A program made the translations under genes and the position numbers. The notes beneath the pieces were generated by a model. That model worked only from the letters and a program-made list of their open reading frames with translations. It ran no database searches and was not told the DNA's origin. From Pyrenophora tritici-repentis (Eukaryota; Ascomycota; Dothideomycetes; Pleosporales; Pleosporaceae), in NCBI RefSeq assembly GCF_003171515.1, contig NC_089396.1:2666001-2730000 (forward strand): DNA of 64,000 bases, read 5' to 3'. Every line of letters begins with the position of its first letter. Within the stretch, counting starts at the first letter, position 1. Positions 9,846 through 21,065 of this stretch are shown here, one piece after another.

Positions 9846-11944
9846 CAGTGCTTAGCGAATGCGGCTTCCCCTCGAACGCGATTACAACTAAGTTTGCGCC
9901 ACACGGTAGACAGGGGTAAATTGGCTTACTAGGCGAATTCGGGATAGCGTTACGCCGTAAACCTTGCCACAGGCCACGGCTCACTTCGGGTGCCAATCCG
10001 GACATCCACTCGAGCGGAAACGGAAACTTGAGGTGACTGTTTGGTGCAGTTAGTCTTCGCAGTGCGTGGAACAGGCATGGCTATACGGCAGTCGTATTGC
10101 GACTGCGTGGTGTTTCGGACGTGCCTCGACAGTTGGCCTGCGGCAGCTCACTAAGCGCTGTTCAGCGGGGTTGGCAAGCTGCGTGGGCTGAGCGAGCTGA
10201 GCGGGCTGAACAACGAACAACCAACGACAACAGCAGCCAGGGACCCTCCATCGCCTTGACCGCTAGCATGCCGCAGTCACTGTGCAGCTCAGCCTCGCTA
10301 CAGCCCTCGCGCACGATGCTACTGCACATCCTTCGTCCTACACCACGCACCCTTTGGCGCTGACCTAAGATAACGCGATGCGACGGCTTCCGAACTTCCA
10401 CTCGAAGAAGAGCAAGGCAGAGGCATGTCTGCCAGACACTCTTCTCTTTCGTACGCACTAACACACAGGCAGGCTCCTGCAGAACTCTCAACATCCTTAA
10501 CATCCTTAGCATCAGCAAAGCTATCTGCCGCAGTTGCATACGACTTACAAGTGATAGCAGAAGGCACCAACCCAACCGTTAAGTATGCTTCTTGTTGCTC
10601 GTTTGCGCGTCCACAGTTAACAAGACTACAGTATCGTCGCCGTCTATAGCCTAGACGGACACTGCGAGAAGACATAGACAATGAGCGGCGGCGCCAACTG
10701 GCTGCGCGACCTCCTCCCGCATGACCTCCCCAACGCCCGTTTACTCAGCTAGGGCTACGATGCGAACACACAACAGCTCGCACGTGAGCTCTCAGTACCT
10801 CTATGACCACGATAGAGGCCTGCTGTCAGACCTGTGCCTTCACAGACTTCAGCTAGACAGGGTCATAGGAGTGGCGAGTCGAGTGGTCGACAAAGGCGCT
10901 CGCGCCGGTGATGTGCAGGCCTGACTTTTCATGAGCATAGCATCTCGCGCTTAAGGGCGTGTACATGGCCACCGCATGTCGAGCAGGGCTAACGTTGGAC
11001 AACCCTCTGCTGCATTATCACACGTTATGTTGCGATACTTTCTTTTTCTCGCTCTTCGCATCTTCTTCATTCTCTTATAGTAGGGTACCCCTCCCTAGCA
11101 TATCATCGGTAGTTTATGCGTTCGCATCATCACATCCTTCGGCTCTCCGGCCCAGCACAGTTCACTAGGCGTTGAGGCGTTTCTAGGCAACATGACACCG
11201 CTGCATCAACGGCTTCATTATCGCATATAGCTGCTATCGTCTATATAAGTAGAATTATTCATACACCAATTGCATTTTGAACACATTTGATGTTTTTCAG
11301 CACTGGCCATCTATCGCACGTGACCCGCCCTATGCAGTCTAGCTCCGCCAAGCCTTCTATCCACGTTCTTGGTACCCGTAAATTACCCGATCCACAGCTT
11401 TGCTTCGGTCAAAGTCTCCGAACATCCTAACCCCATACCAACTTTGCTCCCAAAGCGCCCTCTTAACGAATCCTTCCAATAGAGCTATTCACCGAAATCG
11501 CCTAGAAAGGTAGGTTTCATAAGAAGGAAGATGGGTGTAGGTTGCTGAGGGAAGTGCTCCGGGGCCAATGAGGTGGGTGGGATGGGTCTGGTGGACGGGC
11601 ATCTTATCCGTAGTACATAACATCGTTTGACTTTTTAAGTGATGATCTGGCGATAGTTTTAATGCGCGGTGTGTACGTTGCAGGTTTCAGCTCTGCATCT
11701 AACGCGGTTTATAGACTTTTCGATTTGTATATCTGCGGGCGTACGCTCTTTGGGGTCTCTTGCTAGTTCATGCATGCCCTACGCTTTGCTGAGTAACGTG
11801 ATAAAGCTCTGTGTTTGCTACTTGCTGCAGACGGTCTAACGCGAGGCTCGATTAGTGGAATGAGGCGACATAGTCCCTGCTTGCCGTGCGGCGCAAACTT
11901 TGTAGCAACAATGTTCGAGGGGAAGCCGCATTCGCTAAGCACTG
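9846..11944. mobile_element. 2.1-kb inverted-repeat element without transposase
   Basis: Both ends read CAGTGCTTAGCGAATGCGGC inward. The first 32 bases are identical and similarity continues, diverged, to about 74 bases. A TA lies directly outside each end (9844-9845, 11945-11946), as expected for a Tc1/mariner-like insertion. No transposase-like frame is present; short frames inside have no recognisable motif. It is a non-autonomous or gutted element. The family is uncertain, since the tip differs from the ACGT-tipped pogo ends elsewhere in the window. Confidence 0.7.
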
Positions 11945-11946
11945 TA

Positions 11947-12520
11947 ATATCACAAGCCTAGCGACTGTGAAGACGACTAGTATAGTCGACTAGAATATAG
12001 CTTGCTTCGCACTCAAGACTGTAGCCCTTCGCCCTCCGTTCTAGGCATAGTCAGGTGGCTCCCTAGATGAGAGGGACGAAGATGTGGTATTATACGAGCC
12101 ACCTACTAAGAAACACAAAATACTCAGGTAAGCCTCTAGGAGTGCGGCTTTGGAAGAGTTCATCCGATTTAGTCTTTCTCGCGAAGGCGTCACTGCAAGA
12201 AAGCTTTCTAGGGTCGTATCCTGTGGTCTACTAAACACAGGTTGTCGTCATCTAGCGCTTGAGCTAGTAGAACAGTGGGACAATTTGTATCCAGAGGACA
12301 AGCTTGTGAATATCAGAGCGGAACGAACTTGTGAAGCGATGACTTGTTCATACTAATAGATATATCGCGAAATATGATAGTACATTGCACATTACGATAG
12401 TAGTCTTCCTGTGTACTTTCTTTCATTATTGCACACGACTAAGAAGCAATATTTCTGGCGAACACCTTGCAGCTTCGTAACCACCACAGTACGTAACTAG
12501 GCTAACGGAGTTGAGGTCTA
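11947..12520. other. Non-coding spacer before the minus-strand P450
   Basis: Only short frames on both strands (12041-12356) with no recognisable motif and no intron signals. It is probably the 3' flank of the P450 gene plus unassigned DNA. Confidence 0.5.
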
Positions 12521-14092
12521 TCATCTCATAGTGACATAACAGCAGTGACCTTTAGGAGACACTAAGAACCTGTTGTCCATCTCCATCATTTTATCGTTCA
12601 TGCAGTTGGAAATTCTGGCGCCACGACAATGTCGAAAGAAGAGCGCAGCCGCCAGGCGAAGCTCCATGTATGCAAGATGAACACCGAGACACACTCTTGA
12701 GCCACCTCCGAATGGCATGTATGATGCCTTCTGATGTGCTGACATTGTAGTCTTGTTCAAGAACCGAAGGCCATCAAATTTGAGTGGATTAGCAAAGGCC
12801 GAAGGGTCGCGGTGATTTGTATAAGCCTGTGTACTAACTACTGCACCGCCGGGAATGTGATAGCCGCTTATAATCGTGCCTTGCTTAGGCACAGTCCGAG
12901 GTAAGGCGCCAGGAGCAGCGCCGTAAAGCCTTAGCGTCTCCTCGATGACGCTGTTCAGCACAGGCGCAGTTTCAAGCTCTTCCTTTGTCAGCTTGTCGCT
13001 CAGTTCTGCGATCTCGTTCTCAAGTCGAGACTGCAGATTGGGCTGCTGAAGTACCGCCCAGACGAGATAGGTCAGTGTCACCGCGGTAGTGTCCGAGCCT
13101 GCCACAATGAAGTTCCCAGCTTCTTCCTTAATGTCCTTTTCCGTCAGTGCAACCTTTTCGCTGTTATCGTTAGCAGATAGCATCTGACCAAAGAGATTCA
13201 TGGTATTGCCGTTCTCGTTGCGCATGTTCTGTATCGCCCGTCCACCGTATTCAAATAAGACATCATCAGCCGTAGTGATGAGTTGGATCCTTTTGATGGG
13301 GATATAGCGGAGGAGCTTGTATAAGATAGGCAGCTCGGCACGTAACACTCCGCCAAGAAGTGCAGCCTGGATAGAATCAATGTATGATGTTTGCTGCCTT
13401 GTTGGTTAGAGAACTACTAGATAGTAAGACCGAAGAAGGCTCAATAACATACCTTCCCCAGCTCAAGCATGTTGAAGCTTTCCCCAAAGCTAAGGTGAGC
13501 AATTACGTCAGTCGTCATAAGTGTCCACCATTTGAGGAGATCGGCGCCCTGTGATGAACCCAATGCATCGCGCCGAATCTTTTGGACAGCTAAGCTTGCC
13601 TTCTGTCTAACTTCAACGTCCCAGTTGCTGTTCAAGCTGCTGTTACTAAAGGCTCGGGCAAACAGCTTTCTTCTAGCGGCATGGGCATGCGGGTCGCGCA
13701 TAGCGAATATGCCGGGAGTATCAGTTGACGTGAGACCCGTGTAGAAGTCCGACTTGAGGAACCCAGTACTAATTTTGTGTATTTGAGTTACACCGGCTAT
13801 ATCCGTAACAGCGGCCTCGTTTGGCGCAATTCGAACGATGCCGCCATAGCGCTGGTGAAGCTTGTCTACGTAGAAGATCCGCTTGCCAGAAAGAGTCTGG
13901 TAACGAAGGACAAGATTCGTGTACTTGGAGTACCAGGGCCCTGGTAGCTTTGCCAGCGGAGATGTATACCCTACCCACACGAGCTTTGCATTATTAGCCT
14001 TGACGTAAAGGAGTCTGTTGTGAGTATAGTACCTTGATGATGTATGCCGATACCACTAAGAGAGCTGCCACAACGACTCGCTGAGGCGACAT
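12521..14092 (-). CDS. Cytochrome P450 monooxygenase, three exons
   Basis: A complete P450 of 487 residues. My gene model has exons 14092-14033, 13983-13453 and 13393-12521, with introns of 49 nt (13984-14032) and 59 nt (13394-13452, GTATGT donor, CTAAC branch, GCAG acceptor); all junctions keep the frame. The first exon encodes MSPQRVVVAALLVVSAYIIK, an ER membrane anchor. Then come the proline-rich hinge LPGPW, the oxygen-binding I-helix AGSDTTAVTLTY, ExxR as EETLR, and the haem loop PFGGGSRVCLG. The usual PERF position reads FDGLRF, a deviation. The family is like fungal secondary-metabolism P450s; the substrate is unknown. The protein looks functional. The first intron donor is GTACTA, a little unusual, so the exact first junction is less sure. 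Confidence 0.9.
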
Positions 14093-15228
14093 CTTTCTAG
14101 TGGTTCAACTGAGCTTACACGTTCGACAGGTACAGATCTTGATTAAGTAGAGGACTGCATAGTCTTCTATTAAAGCTTTAACTTAGAAGACTCCGGATAT
14201 ATACTGTTAATACTTTCGGAATGTGGAGATCAGAACACTACGGGCGCTTTAATCTTCGATGCATTCGTCCGAGTCCGTGGAACGCGCCGACCAGGAGCAT
14301 ATCTCTGCTCAGCCATGCAAATGACGCAAGAGTAGGACGATCTGGGCAGAGGAGCGTGTCTGATAGGTACTTGAACATATTGAGACATGGTCATCTGTCG
14401 AAGCAGGAAAGTGATGGAAATGGAGCGATGTACGAAGGTCTGCCTTTCCCCACAGGGGCCCGCTCGGATGTGCTGTCACCCGATCCGAGCGAGTCTATCT
14501 GCACTACTGCACTGCGCTTCTACGCGTCCACGGAGGCCACGGCCGCCGGATATCACCTGCAAGATCGCTATTCAGCGACGCCAGATGGTATTAGTGTTAG
14601 CGTGCGGGCGCGAAGCGGGGCTAGTGATGTACGTACATAAGCCATTGTTGCTGGTCCAACCATTTCTCCGATCTCTGCTCTTCTGTGGTACCGAGTTTGA
14701 CCGCTCAACGCCCGGGACGCAGAGATCGGAGAAATGGTTGGACCAGCAACAATGGCTTATGTACGTACATCTGCCTCACGGTGCGCCTTGTATATTACAC
14801 TGACGGTGAAGAAGCCGGTGCAGCGAATAAAACCTAGTCTCTCGAAGTTATCTCCCATTTCATTAGATTTCTGTACGAAGAGGGCTTCAAGACCAATTGC
14901 GCTTCTATATGTCGACCCGAGTGCTCTCCGTGAAATTGGAACAGAAGACTGGGGCTCGTTTGGGAACCCCTACAAGCCCAGCTCCACGTGGGCGCTCTCT
15001 AGTCTGTAGACCTTTGTTTGGGCTCATTCAACCACTAGCAGAGCTCTTCGACAAGATGACTCTGCCAAATGCCTCCCACAAAATTGTCTCCTGTTAATTG
15101 TTTTATCTAAATTGGTATGCCTTGGATAGCTACGAGCTTATCCCGGCTTGCTTATTGCGGACTGTGCGCTCATCCGGGTCATCATCTAGCCATTGATCAG
15201 CATTCCCTTGATTTGAGCGCTCGCATCG
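14093..15228. other. Non-coding spacer between the P450 and the carrier remnant
   Basis: No supported gene. It holds a perfect 52-bp inverted repeat (14627-14770). Frames at 14221-14640 and 14734-15009 have no recognisable domain and overlap the palindrome. The proximal part (14093-14220) is probably the promoter of the divergent P450. Confidence 0.5.
14627..14770. repeat. Perfect 52-bp inverted repeat with 40-bp loop
   Basis: Arms 14627-14678 and 14719-14770 are exact reverse complements, beginning ATGTACGTACATAAGCC. No matching flanking duplication was found (GGGGCTAGTG against CTGCCTCACG), so it is not a simple MITE like the others. It could be a foldback element, or a hairpin giving double-stranded RNA if transcribed. 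Confidence 0.85.
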
Positions 15229-15456
15229 AAGACGCACCTGCTTGATGCCGACCCGATGCTCGGGTCTGCCATAATGCTCGTGCCTACAGGGCCGCCCACG
15301 ATGATCCTGGTTGCCCTTACAGACGTGACAGGCGCACCAGAGTCAATGAAGATGACGATTGCGAAGTTTTTAACGATTAGCTACGCCATCACCTCGCTGA
15401 TATGTTTTGCGGTCGTGGGAAGTTTAACGGCTACCGAGGCTGCGATGGATCGATAG
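15229..15456 (+). pseudogene. C-terminal remnant of an auxin-efflux-carrier-like membrane transporter
   Basis: The frame ends in a stretch typical of the last helices of the fungal AEC (Mem_trans) family: LVPTGPPTMILVAL, DVTGAPESMKMTIAKFL, then the hydrophobic ISYAITSLICFAVVGSL. Only about 70 residues remain; the family normally has 400-600 with about ten helices. I find no N-terminal part upstream, so this is a gene fragment. The assignment rests on the GPP motif and the two helices and is not certain. Confidence 0.65.
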
Positions 15457-15901
15457 AACCTAGCACAGTTTAATGTCCCAAAAAATTAATGTTTTACTAC
15501 TGATGCTAGGGAGGCACAAGTCGACTGGGAAATCTAACGCTCATTGATAGCGCGCATGCACTCAGTGGAGTGACCGTGATGTGACCCTTCGACGTGGTCG
15601 GGAGGTGGAGGGGCTTGAGCTCCCGACGTACTGCAGGTTCTCTTGTAGGGCCGTCACCACAGTCCGTGTCCGAGGTTGCCCCGCACATGTGAATCCAATT
15701 TTACCCCGTTCAGAATGACAAGAAGCCATGACTCTGGCTGCCATTCTCGGTTCTGAAAAACGGCATTCTAAAATAATGCTATTTGTATAAGACTTACGTT
15801 GTGAACATTTATCACTCACAGACCCATACCGTGACGACCCGAGTCATTCTCCCGTCTGAACGCCTTATGCTCGATACTTTCCTGCTCTTACCATCACTAC
15901 C
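15457..15901. other. Non-coding spacer, probable promoter of the third P450
   Basis: No gene seen; minus-strand frames here have no recognisable content. The P450 start codon follows at 15902. Confidence 0.5.
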
Positions 15902-17617
15902 ATGACTGTCACGTCTTATCTGCCCATTCTGCGGTATCTCAGCCCTTTGCAGGTAGCAGCCTGGCTGGCCACAGCGTTGGCAGTATGCTACCTCGTTTTT
16001 AGTGTACGATTTGAGTTTCGTTTGGCAACTGTAGCAATCACTGTTGATGCTGGGCTGACCCTCCGTCACATTCAGAACTTCCTCAACTTGTTGCGTAGCC
16101 CACTAAGACAGATACCCGGTCCTTGGTGGGCACGTTTTACAAGCCTGGGCATCATATTGGAGGGCCTTAAGGGACGTCGGGTATTTGTGAGTACGACCTT
16201 TGAAAAATATCATTCATGAATCGCGATAGTAGACGATTTGATTCTGACCTCGCGTAGGGCCTTGAAAAGCTCCATCACAAGTACGGACCCATCATTCGCA
16301 TTGGCCCGAACGAAGTTTCTATTGGCGACTGGCGTCAACTCCGAGTCATATATGCCAACTCGAAAGCTGCCTTGAAAGATAGCGCATTTTACCATTCTGC
16401 TACATTTGTTGGTAGGAATAACATCTTTCAAATGACGTAGGAAGCGGTCGAATACAATTCCGGAACAACGCTCACCATCTCACAGCAACCCTGTGGAGCA
16501 TGGGGCTCGTCGCAAGATGAGCAGCTCTGTTTACGCACTGAGGTCAATCACGCAATTGGATCCGTTGATTCGGGAGAAAGCAGAAGCCCTCGTACGTCGC
16601 CTTCTGGATGAAGCACAGACATCCCCGAATAAGACTGCAGATGCATACAAACTATGCGGACTTTTCAGCTTTGAAACAATCTGCAAGTTAGCATTCGCCA
16701 AGGAATTCGACGATGCTCTTGCGGATCAAGGTGCACTGAAGCTTCTTCAATCGATGGAGCGCAGCGCAATGACACTCTTATTTGATGGTGTAATCCCATT
16801 CCTGAAATCGACTAGTCTTGGGACGATGCTACCTGGCGCAGTCGGAGAAGCTTACCGTTGCCACAAGTACTGGGAAGAAGGATCTAGGAACATGGTCGAC
16901 CATTTCCTGGCCAAATCTTCCGCCGACGCAAAGTTTCTATTGTCTCCGATCTCATCGGGTGTTGATGGGTTTCTTGGTCGGAAGCTCCATCATGAAGAAC
17001 TTGTTGAAGAAGCAATGGGGTATATGTTTGCGGGAAGTGGGACTACATCTTCGACGCTGACATATCTTTTGTATGCGCTGTCTTTGCCAGAGAACACTTC
17101 AATCCAAGAGCAATTAAGAGACGAGATACGTAACATCCCCGCCAACGACATGAATGCCCTTCGTCAAAACGCATTCGTCAACGCTGTCATCAAAGAGACA
17201 TTTCGCCTGTATCCGACCATTATCTCGACACTTCCTCGCGTCCTTCAAGGCCCTCTACAAATCGGCCAAAATCTGATCCCCGCAGGCACCGTCGTGGGAA
17301 TGCAGAATTGGATACACCATCGCAATCCCGAAGTCTTTCCCAACCCAGACCAATTTTTACCAGCGCGTTGGCTACAAAGCAGTGAGGCAATGGAGGGCTC
17401 TCTCACACCCTTTAGTATCGGTCAGCGTAATTGCATTGGACAGAATCTGGCGTGGGAAGAGCTGTATATAGCCGTTGATGCTTTAATGTGCGGTGGGTTG
17501 AGATTTCGTATAGGATTGGAAATGAAGCCTGAGGAGATGGAGATGGAGGATCGATTCAACATTGCCCCAAGAGGTCATAGACTGATGCTGGAGGTTAAGA
17601 AGATCACGTTCCAATGA
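15902..17617 (+). CDS. Cytochrome P450 monooxygenase, three exons
   Basis: A complete P450 of 531 residues. My gene model has exons 15902-16186, 16258-16436 and 16486-17617, with introns of 71 nt (GTGAGT donor, GTAG acceptor) and 49 nt (GTAGGA donor, ACAG acceptor); the joins give the usual segments RIGPNEVSI and GARRKMSSSVYALRS in frame. The N-terminus has a hydrophobic anchor (VAAWLATALAVCYLVF). Then come the hinge IPGPWW, the I-helix FAGSGTTSSTLTY (Gly in place of the usual acidic residue), KETFR as ExxR, FLPARW for PERF, and the haem loop FSIGQRNCIG. The AGSGTTS form of the I-helix lacks the Asp/Glu seen in most P450s, which may alter oxygen activation. It is not a close relative of the P450s at the window edge and at 42 kb. 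Confidence 0.92.
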
Positions 17618-19000
17618 ATTATGGGAGGCTCCACAGAAATGTATAGCAGTGTGTAGACAGATCTCTTGATTTTGTTTAGCTTTAATCTAGTTAAAGAAAA
17701 CCGATCACCCATCGACGGAGACCTTAACAGACTTACGAATGCTTCCCTTGATAGGTACACCTACTTACAGCTATACTTGTAACTTTTGATAAAGGCCGAA
17801 TCAGTGCATATTGTTGTAAGCGCCCAGACAAACAAGTGCCGGAAACGCAGAACTTGCACAAAGGCGTGCAATTGGGAGCTGACGTCAAGCAGACTGGTCT
17901 GATAAGCAGTCAAAGCGTTAAATCTGGGGTGGGTCCAACTCCACATTCCGAGGATAGGTCTTTGCAAGAACAACCCACTACGGCCTAAACTGGGCGACAT
18001 AACATTTAACTAATGGCGGGGTAGCGGGGATCACCGTGTCTCGCTCTAAAGGCCCTGTAGCGTACTTTAACATCGACTGATAATTAACTAACGACACTAA
18101 GTCTTCTCAAACTATCGGTCTCTCTACATCTAGTTCTTCGGGAAAGACGGGTTCTCTATATTCTCTTGGAGCGGGGTGTCTGGGGCTAGCTTGCATAAGA
18201 CGGCACCTACCCAAGAGGATGTGCCCGATTCAAGTAGAATTAGACGTTTTTGCTAGCGAGCGATAAGAAGCGATAAGAAACGAAGATTAGAATTAGAGAA
18301 GTAGGATTAGGCTTCTTAGAGTTAGCCGTCTAATGTGCTATAAGATATCACAAGAGCAAAGAAGCACGTTCATATATTCTTGTGCGCAACATTACACAAG
18401 AAATACCCACACGATGGAATACTAGCAGACTGTCAGAATAGCCTGCATGACATAGGTAAGTTTGTTTAGGTGGACCAACGCTGCATTCCGTTGCTAACAA
18501 TGATTAATTAGGTTATTGATTCTCATGACGCCGTAGTGCACGATTGACGCCCATTGTTTTTTTGGAAACGTACTAGACTTTCCGCTGTTTTGTGAGTGTG
18601 CGCCTGTATCTGAGGCGGCGAACAATAGTTACACTGATACAGCATGTGAGAACTACTATTGTATCTTCCTAACAGACACGCTGCTAACGGCCTTTTGGGC
18701 CTTTAATTGGCACCTAAAAGTCTAAACGACGCTTTGGAAACCCTCTACAGCACTGATAAAATTTCCGTCTGCCTGCCTGGACTCATCAGATTTCTCATCA
18801 TCTTGGCGATTGGTCGAGAAGCGTGGTTCTTCACCCAAACATACGGGAATAAACAACGGCCGCGCGCACAGGTCATTAGGGGAACTTTTCACGAGAGAGC
18901 AGACTTCATTACGAGGTGCTTCCAAATCCTCATCGACACGCTCTGCTATGAAATCACATAGTTGAACCACAGAAATATAATCTCGCAGTACTATCATTGC
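17618..19000. other. 1.4-kb silent stretch
   Basis: No supported gene. Frames at 17761-18000 and 18707-18961 (plus the reverse frame 18722-19027) show no motif I recognise. The reverse frame extends into MITE-A copy 2, which weakens it. Confidence 0.5.
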
Positions 19001-19008
19001 ATCATAAT

Positions 19009-19170
19009 TAGACTCCGCAACAATCAATTCAATCCGGTCACTCTCCTAGACCCACTTACCTATCTAGGTAGGGCTTAAACTCCTATAGGTAACTACTAGG
19101 CTTAAAGCGGTAATCAATCAATCCAATCTGAACCTTCTAGGACCCACTTAATTGATTGTTGCGGACTGTG
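19009..19170 (+). mobile_element. MITE-A copy 2
   Basis: 162 bp, reading as identical to the copy at 8759, with its own 8-bp duplication ATCATAAT (19001-19008, 19171-19178). Confidence 0.94.
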
Positions 19171-19469
19171 ATCATAATACAACTCTACGTTTCCCCGTTA
19201 GAGTTAGGTCGTTCTACAGGACTTTTAGTTGATGTGGTTACAATGAAGGCCGCAAGGTTAAACCTCGTGCTTCGACTTCAGCATGTTGCGGAAAGCAGAT
19301 TAAGCTTCCTTAGCCATGCGATCAGTTTGTTCACTCACATACGGGCGAATTCGACTAACACTCTTCTTGAAAGCGATTTTGCTGTCTGAAGCGGTAAGAA
19401 TTATCCATATTTTTGCAACTTAGAATCTTAGACCCTCTACACGCAATTTGCTGCTACGTTCCTCATCTA

Positions 19470-19627
19470 CAGAGATGTCAACAAGCAAGTCAAGCTGGCT
19501 TGATTCTTATCGATTGCAGATCACAGACCATTCTCTGGGACGTGCCACTGTGCACGAGCCTCTATATTGTCTGTGATCTGCAATCGATAAGAATCAAGCC
19601 AGCTTGACTTGCTTGTTGACATCTCTG
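19470..19627. mobile_element. MITE-D: 158-bp foldback hAT-type element
   Basis: Almost the whole element is an inverted repeat: arms of about 59 bp starting CAGAGATGTCAACAAGCAAG around a 40-bp centre. It is flanked by an 8-bp duplication CTCATCTA (19462-19469, 19628-19635). The tip is close to that of the autonomous hAT-C element (CAGAGATGCCAACAATC), suggesting mobilisation by such a transposase. Confidence 0.9.
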
Positions 19628-19806
19628 CTCATCTAACGAGGATCTTCACATTCTTTCATTCATAGATGAGCATTATTCGTGTTCCTCAAGATGGGCAGAT
19701 ATCCATGGACCCGTGGATGATCTATTGTTTGTAGGAAAGAGTATGTTCGACTAAAGTTATAACATTCTCACAATGGTGCCATTTCTATTGCTTAGATAAA
19801 GGGTAG

Positions 19807-19954
19807 TGTCAACTAGAATGTTCTACTATCGTCACAGCTACGTAACACACTGCTGATCTGGAATGCTCCAGATACTCTACTTCATGTATATAGTCGCTCT
19901 CTGCAACTCTCTCAATAAACTAACCTTCTCTCTCATCTCTCCTCCGATCCAACA
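19807..19954 (+). repeat. Copia-1 5' LTR
   Basis: TGTCAACTAG to ATCCAACA, containing a TATATAG and a pyrimidine-rich stretch near the 3' end. Confidence 0.93.
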
Positions 19955-19967
19955 GTTATGAGCCCGG
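19955..19967 (+). promoter_or_regulatory. Copia-1 primer-binding site (half-tRNA type)
   Basis: GTTATGAGCCCGG follows the LTR directly. It is complementary to the anticodon stem-loop (GGGCTCATAAC, anticodon CAU) of initiator tRNA-Met rather than to a tRNA 3' end, as in Drosophila copia and yeast Ty5, which prime with a half-tRNA. The same sequence adjoins the 5' LTR of Copia-2. Confidence 0.75.
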
Positions 19968-21052
19968 TATCCCCGCAATAAGCTGCGATATTCAAACGAG
20001 ATTGTTCACTCTATTCACACAGTTCACGCTGTTGTATACGCTGTTCTTGTGTCTTGTTGTAGCGTTGAAACAAGGTGTCTCACGCTCTCTTTTTGAGATC
20101 TATTCTCACGTCCTTTGAGATCACTTCTCGAAGCTTCTCTGCCGCTTAGCAAGGCAGCTCTTTTAGCTATTATAGCATCCTCAAGCGCTCGGGACGATTA
20201 AGTTGTCAGTCGCGCATTAGTTATCCTCGAGAACCAGAGCGATTAGAAGCTCTGGTACTCCTTAAAGAAGGAGTTCGCCACTATTAAAGGTGTGTGGGAA
20301 TACTGCGATCCTTCCACAAACAAGCTACCTCCAACTGTCGATGACGAGCCATCAGACACTACTTCAGACAGTGCGTGGAGAAGGTGGGAGATCAAGACGA
20401 ATGCTTAGAAGGCTACCCTCAAGGCTATAGGAGAGGTTAACCTTAAAATCACACGGACGGTAGCTCGATCAAAGCTGCATCTTATTACCAACCTAGATCT
20501 AGACGTACGATTACGTCTTAGAACACTTCAGGATCACTTTCAGATCACTAATTAACAGCAAATTCTAGAGCTTTCTTCGCAATACGCTGCTATTCAGCAG
20601 AAGCGGAGGAACCAGAACGTTAATACGTGGCTAAACGAATATTCTCGAATTGCGTCTCTCTGCCAATCAGAAGATATAGCTGAGATGAAAGGGACACGTC
20701 TATAGTGGGCCTTTATACAGGCTGTTGAAGCCCAAGGAGATGCTGACTAGTCTAACCAGCATTTCACTCTAATAATTAGCTGTGAGGAGGACAAAAAGGA
20801 CCCTCTAACACTTGAAGCTTTAATTAACTAATACCGACGATGGATCGCGACGAAGCGTACCCACACGAAGACTCTTGGCAGCTTTGCAGCCAAGGACAGC
20901 ACCCAGGCCACCTAGGCTACTCTAGCTATCACCGACACAAGGCTAAACAACCGTCCGCAATGCGTCTATAGCCTCTATCACAATATCTTAAAGTACTACA
21001 CTCTAAACGAAACGGTAGAAGGCCGTCTAGAAGGTTTTAGACCAAATCGAAC
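19968..21052 (+). pseudogene. Copia-1 gag remnant
   Basis: Degraded Copia-type gag: recognisable pieces include NVNTWLNEYSRIASLC and a following cysteine-containing region, separated by several TAG/TAA stops. It ends at the LINE insertion. The borders of the coding part are not defined. Confidence 0.6.
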
Positions 21053-21065
21053 AAGACTTAGCACA

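Noticed and set aside
12041..12356. Overlapping 65- and 68-residue frames
   Set aside because: No motif, no intron signals, opposite-strand overlap; no better than chance.
14221..15009. Several 90-140-residue frames
   Set aside because: They cross the perfect inverted repeat and show no domain.
15150..15170. ATTGCGGACTGTG, same as the MITE-A 3' end
   Set aside because: Only 13 bases match; no other MITE sequence or TSD around it. Possibly an old excision remnant but not supportable.
18707..19027. 84- and 101-residue frames on opposite strands
   Set aside because: No recognisable domain; the reverse frame runs into MITE-A copy 2.
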